DNA from: Isoptericola luteus
GTDB lineage: Bacteria > Actinomycetota > Actinomycetes > Actinomycetales > Cellulomonadaceae
Reading direction: 5' to 3'
NCBI RefSeq assembly: GCF_020297055.1
Contig: NZ_JAIXCQ010000001.1
Location: forward strand, 192,128-256,127
Length of the DNA stretch: 64,000 nucleotides
Shown: positions 54,438 to 62,521 of the stretch, one piece after another
How positions within the stretch are numbered: the first letter of the stretch is position 1
How the letters are laid out: every line of letters begins with the position of its first letter
The notes under the pieces: model-generated
Databases searched by the model: none
Seen by the model: the letters and a program-made list of their open reading frames with translations, nothing else
What the model was told of the DNA's origin: nothing
Translations under genes and position numbers: made by a program

Positions 54438-56668
54438 CCGCCCCGACCAACGTCACCCGGAACACCGCCCCCGCCCTGGCCGGCGCGGTCCGCCGCGACC
54501 CGTGGCGCATCGCGGCCGTCGCGCTGCTGCCCCTCATGGTGCTGGGACTCCTGCTCGCCGCCCTGTGGAACCCGCAGGACCGGCTGGACACGGTCCCGGC
54601 CGCCATCGTGAACCTCGACGAGCCGGTGGAGGTGGACGGCCAGACCGTGCCGCTCGGCCGCCAGCTCGCCGCGGGCCTGGTGAGCGGCGGTGAGACCGCC
54701 GACGGCGCAGCGGCGGCCGTCCCGGCCGACGACGCCACCAACTTCGCGTGGCAGATCACCGACGCGGACAGCGCGGCCGCGGGGCTGACCGACGGCACGT
54801 ACGCCGCCGTCGTCACCATCCCCGAGGGCTTCTCGGCCGCCGCGACGTCGTTCGGCGGCGAGGACGCCTCGCAGGCCCGCCAGGCCACGATCGACGTCAG
54901 CACGGCGCCCGGCGGGCGGATCGCGGACGACGCCCTCGCCCGGGTCGTCGCCACCACGGCCACGTCGGTGATGTCGAGCACCCTCACCGAGACGTACGTG
55001 GACAACGTCCTCGTGGGCTTCGGGGACCTCGCCGACGGCATCGGCGAGGCCCAGGACGGCGCCTCGCAGCTCGCCGACGGCGCGGGAGACGCGGCCGACG
55101 GCGCGGGCCAGCTCGCCGACGGCGCGGGCCAGCTCGCCAGCGGGGCGGATGCCGCGGCGACCGGCGCGTCGGGCGTCGCGTCGGGCGCGTCGGGGCTCGC
55201 GGACGGCGCGAGCCAGCTCTCCGGCGGGGCCGCCCAGCTTGCCGACGGCGCGGGTCAGGTCGCCGCCGGGGCGCGCGGCATCGCCGGCGGCATCGGTGAG
55301 AGCGCGGCCGGCGCGGACGACCTCGCCGCGGGCGGCGACGAGCTTGCCGCGGGGGCGGCCAAGGTCGCGGAGGGCAACCGCATGCTGGCCGACCAGGTGG
55401 CGGCCATTGACGAGGTCGTGCCCGACGTGGCCGCCCTCGAAAAGTCGCTGGCCGACGCGGATCGCCAGGCGCACGAGCTCGCGGCCGCCGCGAACGACGC
55501 CTTCGGGTGCGGCACGGACCCGTCGACCGCGGCGTGCGAAGCGCTCACGGAGATGCTCACCGCGATGCAGACCGACACCGACGCCGTGCAGGACACGGTC
55601 GACGGCATCATCGAGGCGCGTACCCAGCTCGACGGCCTCGCCGACGCGACCTCCCAGCTCGCGACCGGCGCCGAGGGCGTGGCCGGCGGCATCACCGGCA
55701 TCGCGGACGGCAACCGTGAGCTCGCGGACGGCCTGCGCCGGCTGCAGGGCGGCGCGGGGCAGGTGGCCGACGGCGCGGACGGTGTCGCGTCGGGGGCCAG
55801 CGGACTCTCGGGCGGTGCCGGCGAGCTGTCCGGCGGGGCGGGGCAGCTCGCCTCCGGCGCGTCGGAGCTCTCGTCAGGAGTGGGCCAGCTCGCCGACGGC
55901 GCCGACGGCGTGTCCACCGGAGCGGGCGACCTGTCCGACGGCGTGGGGCAGCTCGCGGACGGCGCGGGCGACCTCGCGTCCGGCCTCGGGGAGGCCGTCG
56001 AGCAGATCCCGTCGTACACGGACGACGAGCGCAAGACCCTCGCGCAGGTGGTGGCGGACCCGGTGACGGGCCCGTCGGTGGACAGCCTGAGCATGGGCGC
56101 GTCCGGGCCGCTGTTCGCCGTCGTCGCCCTGTGGCTGGGCGCGCTGGCGCTGCTCACGGTGTTCCCGCCGGTCGCGGCGCGCGCCCTGGGGTCGACCCGC
56201 GACTCGCTGCGGCTCACGCTGTCGGCGTTCGCGCTGCCCGCGCTCGTCGCCGTGGGCACGGGCGTGGCGGTCGGCGCGATCCTGGCTGCGGTGGAGCATC
56301 TGAGCCTCGGCGGCTGGCTCGCCGCGACCACGATCGGGGCGTTCGCGTCGGTCTGCTTCGTCGCCGTGCACCAGGGCTTCCTGGGCCTGCTGGGCAACCT
56401 CGGGCGGGGGATCAGCCTGCTCATCGCGGTGCTCATCATCGCGACGGGCGTGGTGTCGACCGTGCCCGCCGTCATGCAGACCGCCGTGGACGTGCTGCCG
56501 ATCGGCGCCGCGCGCGACGCGCTGGTGGCCGTGGTCGTCCCCGGTGCGGGCGGGCTGGGGCTCGCCCTGGCGGGCCTGGTCGTGTGGGGCCTGGCCGGGA
56601 TCGCGCTGACCACGCTGGTCACCGCGCGGGGCCGGAGGCTCGGGGTGCGGGCGCTGCTGCGGGCCTGA
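54434..56668 (+). CDS. YhgE/Pip-domain membrane protein with long heptad-like repeat region
   Basis: A 744-residue protein. An N-terminal membrane helix (AAVALLPLMVLGLLLAALW) is followed by the YhgE domain (VPAAIVNLDEPVEVDGQTVPLGRQLA, with NFAWQITDADSAAAGL), then a long run of 7-residue units such as GAGQLADGA and GASGLSGGA (about 205-305 and 410-515). Six C-terminal membrane helices close it. This is the ABC-2/YhgE type, which is often partner of MMPL exporters or of type VII-like machinery. ATG 54434 has AGGAGG upstream and overlaps the MMPL stop. Its 3' end overlaps the convergent DMT gene by 50 bases. Confidence 0.9.
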   Translation: MTAPTNVTRNTAPALAGAVRRDPWRIAAVALLPLMVLGLLLAALWNPQDRLDTVPAAIVNLDEPVEVDGQTVPLGRQLAAGLVSGGETADGAAAAVPADDATNFAWQITDADSAAAGLTDGTYAAVVTIPEGFSAAATSFGGEDASQARQATIDVSTAPGGRIADDALARVVATTATSVMSSTLTETYVDNVLVGFGDLADGIGEAQDGASQLADGAGDAADGAGQLADGAGQLASGADAAATGASGVASGASGLADGASQLSGGAAQLADGAGQVAAGARGIAGGIGESAAGADDLAAGGDELAAGAAKVAEGNRMLADQVAAIDEVVPDVAALEKSLADADRQAHELAAAANDAFGCGTDPSTAACEALTEMLTAMQTDTDAVQDTVDGIIEARTQLDGLADATSQLATGAEGVAGGITGIADGNRELADGLRRLQGGAGQVADGADGVASGASGLSGGAGELSGGAGQLASGASELSSGVGQLADGADGVSTGAGDLSDGVGQLADGAGDLASGLGEAVEQIPSYTDDERKTLAQVVADPVTGPSVDSLSMGASGPLFAVVALWLGALALLTVFPPVAARALGSTRDSLRLTLSAFALPALVAVGTGVAVGAILAAVEHLSLGGWLAATTIGAFASVCFVAVHQGFLGLLGNLGRGISLLIAVLIIATGVVSTVPAVMQTAVDVLPIGAARDALVAVVVPGAGGLGLALAGLVVWGLAGIALTTLVTARGRRLGVRALLRA

Positions 56669-57614
56669 CCGCGGCCTTTTCGGGCCGCGGCCGGCCGCGG
56701 CGGTCCTCGCCGTCCTCGTGGTCGTTGGCCCGGCCCGCAAGGACCGCGGCCCGACGCGCGGGCAGCAGGCCGAGCACCAGCCCGAGCGCGGTGAGGACCG
56801 TCCCGGCGACGGCGTGCGGTGTCACGGCCTCGGTGCCGAGGGCGATCGACGTCGCGAGGGCCGCCACGGGCATCAGCCCCGCGAACAGCCCCGCCCGCGC
56901 GGCACCGATCCGCGCGAGCCCGCCGTACCAGAGCAGGAACGCGACGGCGGTGACGACCACGGCGAGGTAGGCGAGGGCGGCCAGCTCCTCGGCGCTGGGG
57001 ACGGCGAGGAGCGGGCCCGGGGCCAGGAGGCCCAGGACCACGAGCTGCGGCACGGCCGCGCAGCACGCGTACGCGGACACCCGCAGCGCGCCGAGGGACG
57101 GCAGCAGCGGTACCGCGACCAGGGAGAACGCCGCCTCGCAGGCAAGGGCTCCCGCCGCGAGCGCCAGCCCCAGCGGGTCGGCGGACCCGAACCCCTCGAT
57201 CAGGACGACGCCCGCCGTCACCGTGGCGGCCGCCGCGAGGGTGCGGACCGCCGGCCGCCGTTCGCGCACGGCCTGGGTGACGGCGAGGACCACGGGCGTG
57301 GCTCCCACGACCGCGCCGACGAGCGACGGGTCGGCGTGCCGGGTGGCGAGCACGACGAACACGCTGAACCCGGTCAGGCCCGTCGCGGCGAGCGCGGTCA
57401 GCCGACCGGCCTGGCGCGGGCTCGGCAGCACGAACGGCAGCCGGCGCCACCGCAGCACGGCGAGCAGGCAGAGGGCCGCCACGGCGTACCGCACCGCCTG
57501 GCCGCCGAACAGCGGGTACGTGGACAGCGCGGCGGAGGCCACGATCGAGGCGCCGACGATCGACATGGCCACGGCGCACCGGAGGGCGGGGGCCAGGGAC
57601 GCGGAGGAAGGCAT
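56619..57614 (-). CDS. EamA/DMT-family transporter
   Basis: A 331-residue membrane protein with ten helices in two EamA repeats; the second has GLARIGAARAGLFAGLMPVAALATSIALG, a typical conserved turn. This family exports amino acids, nucleosides or metabolites. ATG 57614 is the first start after a divergent short gap to the MocR-type gene, which often regulates DMT transporters. The last 40 residues are basic and variable. Confidence 0.88.
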   Translation of the reverse strand: MPSSASLAPALRCAVAMSIVGASIVASAALSTYPLFGGQAVRYAVAALCLLAVLRWRRLPFVLPSPRQAGRLTALAATGLTGFSVFVVLATRHADPSLVGAVVGATPVVLAVTQAVRERRPAVRTLAAAATVTAGVVLIEGFGSADPLGLALAAGALACEAAFSLVAVPLLPSLGALRVSAYACCAAVPQLVVLGLLAPGPLLAVPSAEELAALAYLAVVVTAVAFLLWYGGLARIGAARAGLFAGLMPVAALATSIALGTEAVTPHAVAGTVLTALGLVLGLLPARRAAVLAGRANDHEDGEDRRGRPRPEKAAVRPAAAPAPRASGPAR

Positions 57615-57681
57615 GGCGTCGACGCTACGGACCGGCTGGCCCGGGCAGCAGGGCCACCTCGTTGCTGGTTCACTGGGCCAG

Positions 57682-59080
57682 ATGATGCGGATGCAGCCTG
57701 ACGACCTGGCCCTCGCGCTCGGCCCCAGGCCCCGGGCCGACGTCGGCGCCTGGCTGCGTGACGGGCTGCGCGACGCCATCCGGTCGGGACGGCTGGAGGC
57801 GGGCCTCGCGCTGCCGTCGGCGCGCGCGACCGCCGCCGAGCTGGGCGTCGCCCGGGGCACGGTGTCGGCGGCGGTGGACGAGCTGGTGGGGGAGGGCGCC
57901 CTCGTGAGCCGGCCGCGGTCGGGCGTCGTCGTCGCGGACCTCGCGCTGCGCCCGCCCGCCGAGGCGCGCGCCGCGGCGTCCTCGGCGTCGTCGGCTCCCG
58001 CGCCTCCCGCGCGGCCGGCCAGCGTCGGGACCCCGGACCCCGCCCTCTTCCCGCGTCCCGCCTGGGCGCGGGCGACCCGCGACGCGCTGCGCGAGCTGCC
58101 CGACGCCGGCCTGGGGTACCCGGACCCCCAGGGCCTGCCCGCGCTGCGCGAGGCGCTCGCCACGCACCTGCGCACCACGCGCGCGGCCCCGGTGGCCGCG
58201 GACGACGTCGTCGTGGTCAGCGGTGTCGCGCAGGGTCTGTCCCTGCTCGGCGAGGTGATCGCCGGGTCGGGCGGGCCCACGCCGCCCCCGGGTCGTCGTC
58301 GAGGACCCCGCGTCGGCCGGCGCCCTCGCCCAGCTGCGGGACGCCGGGCTGCAGACCGTGCCCGTCCCGGTCGACGACCACGGGATCCGGACCGCGGACC
58401 TACCGGACGCTGTCGCCGCGCTCGTGACGCCGGCGCACCAGTTCCCGCTGGGCGTCGTGCTCGCCCCGGAGCGGCGCCGCGAGCTGGTCGCGTGGGCGCG
58501 CGAGGGCGACCGGCTCGTGCTGGAGGACGACTACGACGCCGAGCTGCGGTACGACCGTCAGCCGGTCGGGGCGCTGCGCGGCCTCGACCCGGAGCGCGTG
58601 GTGCTGATGGGCTCCGTGTCCAAGCTGCTGTCCCCGGCGCTGCGCCTGGGATGGGTCGTCGCGCCGCCCGAGCTGCGGGCTGCGCTGGTGGACGCCAAGC
58701 GCCGCGCCGACCTGGGCTGCTCCGTGCCGGAGCAGGCCGCGTTCGCACGGCTCGTCACCACCGGCGCGTACGCGCGCCACCTGCGCCGGACCCGCCTGGT
58801 GTACAAGCACCGGCGCCAGGTGCTGCTCGCCGCGCTGTCACGCGCGGTGCCGCACCTGCGGGTGGAGGGGGTGGCCGCCGGCCTGCACCTCGTCGTGCGG
58901 CTGCCGGACGGCGATGTCGAGGCTCGCGCGGTGGCCGGGCTGCGCCGGTGCGGGGTGCCCGCCGACCCGTTGTCCGCCGCGTCGGAAGGCGCCGCGTCCT
59001 GGGGCGCCGTCGTGGGCGTGGCGAGGGTTCAGGGGGCGGCGGTCGGCGACGTGGTGGAGGTGCTGCGCAGGTCCCGGTGA
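57682..59080 (+). pseudogene. MocR/PdxR-family regulator, broken by one extra base
   Basis: The N-terminal part (from ATG 57682) is a GntR winged helix (LPSARATAAELGVARGTVSAAVDELVGEGALV) and the start of an aminotransferase domain. The second part, from DDHGIRTADLPDAVAALV, has LEDDYDAELRYDRQ and the PLP-lysine motif GSVSKLLSPALRLGW. Both join if one C is removed from the run of five at 58285-58289 (giving TPPRVVVEDPASAG). Length would then be about 465 residues, as usual for MocR. A sequencing error in the homopolymer is likely. It is divergent from the DMT transporter gene. Confidence 0.85.
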
Positions 59081-59088
59081 CCCGAGCG

Positions 59089-59274
59089 TCAGCGGCAGGG
59101 GCGGGTGGCGATCCGCCAGCGGGTGACCAGGGTCGAGTCGGCCCGGCGTCGGGCGGCTCCGCCCAGGTGGGCGACGGTGCGGTGCTCCAGGAGCGCGGGC
59201 AGGTTGTGGTCCAGGGCCCAGCGCAGGGCGGTGCTGACCTGGTCGCTGCTCGGCACGGTTCGTGTTGCTCTCAC
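59089..59274 (-). CDS. Possible small protein (61 residues)
   Basis: A GTG-started frame in the gap between the MocR-type gene and the trypsin-like gene. Composition (DQVSTALRWALDHNLPALL, then basic RRADSTLVTRW) is that of a soluble helical protein rather than random GC-rich frame. No family is recognised, and no ribosome-binding site is seen. A palindrome lies 31 bases upstream. This is only a candidate. Confidence 0.35.
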   Translation of the reverse strand: MRATRTVPSSDQVSTALRWALDHNLPALLEHRTVAHLGGAARRRADSTLVTRWRIATRPCR

Positions 59275-59304
59275 GGCATGCAGAGATGTCCGACTCGCCG
59301 GTTT

Positions 59305-59323
59305 GTGACATGGTCTGTGTCAC
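59305..59323. promoter_or_regulatory. Inverted repeat upstream of the trypsin-like gene
   Basis: GTGACA-N7-TGTCAC is a perfect 6-base inverted repeat 22 bases before the ATG at 59346. CAGACT (59334-59339), 6 bases before that ATG, could be a -10 of a leaderless transcript. The repeat is also between the two divergent frames. Confidence 0.4.
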
Positions 59324-59345
59324 CAGCGTGGGTCAGACTCGCGGC

Positions 59346-60374
59346 ATGGATCTCACGGAGGCGCGCAAGGCCAAGTCCGAGCTGGTGGATCTTGCCCGTG
59401 ACCTGGCCGAACGGCACGGCGTCCCCACCCCTTACGGCGCCGGGGCGGACGTCGCGCCCGCCGACATGGTCCGGGCGCCGACCCTCTCGCTCGGCATCGC
59501 CCCGCAGGAGGACGGGTACGGGATCGCGGTCCGCTACCGGCTCGGCATCCCCACGGCGCGGGCGTTCGTGCGTCGCGTCAGCGCGGAGATCGGGCCGCGC
59601 GCCGACGTGCGCCGCACGGGCCGCATCCGCACCCTGAGCTGGGGGAGCCCCCGCCCGCCGGTCGCGACGGCGCTCGCCGCCGGGGAGACGGACCGGGTGC
59701 GGCCGCTGCGGCCGGGGGTCTCGATCGCGCACGTCGACGTCACCGCCGGGACGCTCGGCGCGTTCGTGGTGCGGGCCGACGAGCCCGGCGCCCGCTACGC
59801 GCTCTCGAACTTCCACGTGCTCGCCGGGTCACTGGCCGCGCAGCCCGGGGACGTCGTCGTGCAGCCGGGCCCCGCCGACGGCGGCCGGTCGCCCGCGGAC
59901 CGGGTGGGCACGCTCGCCCAGGTGGTGCCGCTGGCCGAGGGAGGGCCCGCGACGGTCGACGCCGCATTGGCCCTGCTCGACGACGGCATCGGGATCGACC
60001 CCGCGTACCCCGTCGGTCCCGTCACCACGACGGCCGTGGCCGCGGGCGGGGAGACGGTCGAGAAGGTCGGACGCACCACGGCGCGCACGCACGGCCGGGT
60101 GACGGCGATCGAGCTCGACGACGTCGTCGTGGGCTACGGCGACGACCTGGGCGTGCTGTCGTTCGACGGCCAGATCGAGGTGGAGGCCACCGGCGACGGC
60201 CCGTTCTCCCGCGGCGGCGACTCCGGGTCCCTCGTCTACCGCGAGGACGGCGTGGCCCTGGGGCTGCTGTTCGCCGGCTCCGAGACCGGTGGTGCCAACG
60301 GCACGGGCCTGACCTACTGCAACCCCATCGACGCCGTCCTCACCGCGCTGACCGTCACCCTCTCGCCGAGATAG
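59346..60374 (+). CDS. Trypsin-like serine peptidase-fold protein without signal peptide
   Basis: A 342-residue protein. The C-terminal part holds the chymotrypsin-fold triad in right order: His157 (ALSNFHVLAG), Asp205 (ATVDAALALLD) and Ser293 (SRGGDSGSLVY). The N-terminal 140 residues form a separate domain (DLARDLAERHGVPTP, RLGIPTARAFVRRVS), seen in proteins annotated as peptidase-like or nal1-like. No signal peptide, so it probably acts inside the cell. The stop codon (TAG) lies inside the first unit of the palindromic repeat that follows. Confidence 0.75.
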   Translation: MDLTEARKAKSELVDLARDLAERHGVPTPYGAGADVAPADMVRAPTLSLGIAPQEDGYGIAVRYRLGIPTARAFVRRVSAEIGPRADVRRTGRIRTLSWGSPRPPVATALAAGETDRVRPLRPGVSIAHVDVTAGTLGAFVVRADEPGARYALSNFHVLAGSLAAQPGDVVVQPGPADGGRSPADRVGTLAQVVPLAEGGPATVDAALALLDDGIGIDPAYPVGPVTTTAVAAGGETVEKVGRTTARTHGRVTAIELDDVVVGYGDDLGVLSFDGQIEVEATGDGPFSRGGDSGSLVYREDGVALGLLFAGSETGGANGTGLTYCNPIDAVLTALTVTLSPR

Positions 60375-60484
60375 AGAGGTCAGACCTTCGAGATAGAGAG
60401 GTCCCCCGCCGAGATAGAGAAGCCCCCTCTCTATCTCGGTACCGAAGGGTCTCTATCTCGGCACGGAAGGGTCTCTATCTCGGC
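60366..60484. repeat. Six-unit intergenic palindromic repeat, GAGATAGAG family
   Basis: Three forward units CGAGATAGAGAGGTC (60367-60381, 60389-60403, 60410-60424 with AAGCC) are followed by three inverted units (60426-60439, 60447-60462, 60469-60484). The last two are copies of a 22-base repeat (GAAGGGTCTCTATCTCGGC plus three). Unit spacing is 21-22 bases. It fills the gap between two convergent genes and could act as a two-way terminator. Its build is the same as in the two GCGGCAGTTCG blocks. Confidence 0.88.
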
Positions 60485-60497
60485 GGGCTGGGGCTCG

Positions 60498-60959
60498 TCA
60501 GGCCCAGGTGAGCAGGTCCTCGCCGTGCTCGACCGCGGTGCCGACCTGCGCGAGCGCGTCGACGACGTCGGCGGACGCCTCGAGCGCCACGACGGGGCAG
60601 ACGGCGGACTTGCCGCCGTCGCGCACGGCGGCCGGGTCCCAGGTGACCAGCACGGTGCCGCGCTGCACGACGTCGCCCTCGCTGACGTGCGTGGTGAACC
60701 CTTCGCCGCCGAGCTTCACCGTGTCGATGCCGAGGTGCACGAGCACCGCGCGGCCGTCGTCGTGCTGCACGACGAACGCGTGCGGGTGGAGCTTGACGAT
60801 CTTGCCCGCGATGGGCGCGACGGCTTCGGTGCCGCGGACGCCGTCGGGCTCGATCGCGAGCCCCGGTCCCACGAGCCCGGCGGCGAAGACCGGGTCGTCC
60901 ACCTCGGACACGTCGACCACGGTGCCGGTGACGGGCGCCAGCACGGTGAGTGCCGCCAT
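60498..60959 (-). CDS. PTS glucose/GlcNAc-type IIA component
   Basis: A 153-residue Crr-type IIA domain. The phosphorylated His is in AVLVHLGIDTVKL, and the other active-site His in KLHPHAFVVQHDDG. APVTGTVVDVSEVDDPVFAAG and EAVAPIAGKIV are the usual sandwich strands. It takes phosphate from HPr and gives it to a IIB domain. ATG 60959 overlaps the IIB gene stop. The gene ends 14 bases before the repeat block. Confidence 0.92.
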   Translation of the reverse strand: MAALTVLAPVTGTVVDVSEVDDPVFAAGLVGPGLAIEPDGVRGTEAVAPIAGKIVKLHPHAFVVQHDDGRAVLVHLGIDTVKLGGEGFTTHVSEGDVVQRGTVLVTWDPAAVRDGGKSAVCPVVALEASADVVDALAQVGTAVEHGEDLLTWA

Positions 60960-61189
60960 CAGCGCAGGTCCTCGATGTCGGAGGCGAGGGTGTCGGCCTC
61001 GGGCCCGACGATGACCTGGATGGCGATGCCGGAGCGCACGACCGCGATGGCACCGGCGGCGGTGAGCGCCGAGTCGTTCACCTTGGCCGGGTCGGTGACC
61101 TCGACGCGCAGCCGCGTGATGCACGGCTCGAGGTCGATGATGTTGTCGTCGCCGCCGAGGGCGTCGAGGATCTGCTGTGCCTTGCTCAT
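60959..61189 (-). CDS. PTS glucose/GlcNAc-type IIB component (first)
   Basis: A 76-residue free-standing IIB domain. The phospho-Cys is in NIIDLEPCITRLRVEV, and GAIAVVRSGIAIQVIVGPEADTLA completes it. IIB is usually fused to IIC in this family; separate IIB proteins are known from actinobacteria. ATG 61189 has AAGGAG 4 bases upstream. The stop overlaps the IIA start, so both are made together. Confidence 0.92.
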   Translation of the reverse strand: MSKAQQILDALGGDDNIIDLEPCITRLRVEVTDPAKVNDSALTAAGAIAVVRSGIAIQVIVGPEADTLASDIEDLR

Positions 61190-61250
61190 GATGCTCCTTG
61201 GATCTGCTCGGGCTGCTGGGTGACGGTGCCGGGGCCTGCGGGTGCGGGGC

Positions 61251-61496
61251 TCACATGAGCTCGGCGAGGTCGGAGGCGATCGTGTCCACGCGGGGCCCCA
61301 CGACGACCTGGACGACCCGCCCGTTGATCATCACGCCGAACGCCCCGGCGCGCCGCAGGAGCGCGGGGTCGACGAGGGCGGGGTCCTTGACCAGCGAGCG
61401 CAGGCGGGTGGTGCAGGGGTCGATCTCGTCGATGTTCTCCACGCCGCCGAGTCCGGCGAGGATCGATGCGGCGATGTCGGCGTCGGACGGGGTCAT
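61251..61496 (-). CDS. PTS glucose/GlcNAc-type IIB component (second)
   Basis: An 81-residue paralogue of the neighbouring IIB, with phospho-Cys in NIDEIDPCTTRLRSLV and GAFGVMINGRVVQVVVGPRVDTIA. ATG 61496 has AAGGGAG upstream and overlaps the end of the regulator gene. Two IIBs for one IIC in the window suggest that one serves a IIC encoded elsewhere or that both share one. Confidence 0.9.
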   Translation of the reverse strand: MTPSDADIAASILAGLGGVENIDEIDPCTTRLRSLVKDPALVDPALLRRAGAFGVMINGRVVQVVVGPRVDTIASDLAELM

Positions 61497-62296
61497 CGGG
61501 GGCTCCCTTCGGGGACGCGTCCGGCCGGCGTCGTCGCGGCCGGGGCGGAGGCTCGGGTACGGGGCACGAGCGTGGGGCGGGCCTCGCGGAGCGGTACGAA
61601 CACGCTGTACCGGTCGCCGCGGTAGCTGGCCCGCGAGTACATCAGGGGGGCGTCGCCGCCGAAGGTGCGGCGGCTGGTCCGCATGACGGCGTGCGACCCC
61701 TGCATCTGCAGGGTCTCGCGCTCCTGGGGTGTGGCGTCCGCGGCGGTGATGGTCTCCTCGCCCCAGGTGGGGTCGAGGCCGCGGGCGCGCAGCGCGCCGT
61801 AGATGCTCTCCGGGACGCCGTCGGAGAGCAGGTCGGGGGCGAGGTCCACCGGCACCCACGTCTCTTCGAGGCTCATGGGCGTGCCGTCGGCCGTGCGCAG
61901 CCGCAGGACGAAGTGCATGGGGGTCGCGACGTCGCGGTCGAGGGCCTCGGCGACGGTGCGCGGCGCGGGGACGACGGCGGTCTCGAGGATGTCGGCGCCG
62001 GGGGTCAGGCCGCGACGGCGGGCCTCCTCGCCGAACGTGGTGAGCCGCATCTCGAAGTCGGCGCGGGGCGGGGCGACGAACGTGCCGCGGCCCTGGGCGC
62101 GCTCCAGGATCCCCTCGGTGACGAGGGCGTCGACCGCCTGGCGGACCGTCATCCGGGAGACGCCGAACCGCTCCGTGAGGCTCCGCTCGGAGGGGACGGC
62201 GTCCCCGACCGAGAGCTCGTTCGCGACGAGCTCGGAGAGGTAGGCGCGCACCGCGAGGTACTTGTGCTCGCTGCCGCGGTCCCGCGCCCTGACCAT
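61493..62296 (-). CDS. GntR/HutC-family regulator, DasR-like
   Basis: A 267-residue regulator. The winged helix is at about 10-75 (AVPSERSLTERFGVSRMTVRQ, GTFVAPP). The UTRA ligand domain (about 90-250) has ADGTPMSLEETWVPVDL and LMYSRASYRGDRYSVFVP, as in DasR/NagR, which bind GlcN-6-P or GlcNAc-6-P. It leads a minus-strand operon with IIB-IIB-IIA and is divergent from the IIC gene. The control region holds three DasR-type sites. The C-terminal 25 residues are a Pro/Ala-rich tail. Confidence 0.88.
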   Translation of the reverse strand: MVRARDRGSEHKYLAVRAYLSELVANELSVGDAVPSERSLTERFGVSRMTVRQAVDALVTEGILERAQGRGTFVAPPRADFEMRLTTFGEEARRRGLTPGADILETAVVPAPRTVAEALDRDVATPMHFVLRLRTADGTPMSLEETWVPVDLAPDLLSDGVPESIYGALRARGLDPTWGEETITAADATPQERETLQMQGSHAVMRTSRRTFGGDAPLMYSRASYRGDRYSVFVPLREARPTLVPRTRASAPAATTPAGRVPEGSPR

Positions 62297-62352
62297 CGTC
62301 GTGTCCTGTCCTGCTGGTGTGCTCCGGTGCTCACCGGGCGGAGTCCCGGGGG

Positions 62353-62417
62353 TTGACACATCATGAGGTCTAGACCACTCTTCCTGCAAGTGGTCCAGAC
62401 AACTTGGTCCGGACCCT
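62353..62417. promoter_or_regulatory. Three DasR-like sites and a promoter ahead of the PTS IIC gene
   Basis: The published DasR site has TGGTCTAGACCA as its core. Matches are AGGTCTAGACCACT (62366-62379), AGTGGTCCAGACAACT (62389-62404) and TTGGTCCGGACC (62404-62415). GGTCTAGACC and GGTCCGGACC are perfect palindromes. A consensus -35, TTGACA (62353-62358), precedes the first site on the plus strand, so binding would block transcription of the IIC gene, and possibly of the regulator. Confidence 0.65.
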
Positions 62418-62521
62418 CGGCAACGGCGCCGCAGGCGTCGCGACACTGCCGCCGGACGACGACCGCCCGGGCCAACTGCATGCCCACCCGCCCGATCAGG
62501 GCCACCCCACGGAGGAGAACC

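Noticed and set aside
60366-60484. CRISPR-like array
   Set aside because: Repeat units are 15 bases with gaps of only 6-8 bases and half of them are inverted; no cas gene is near.
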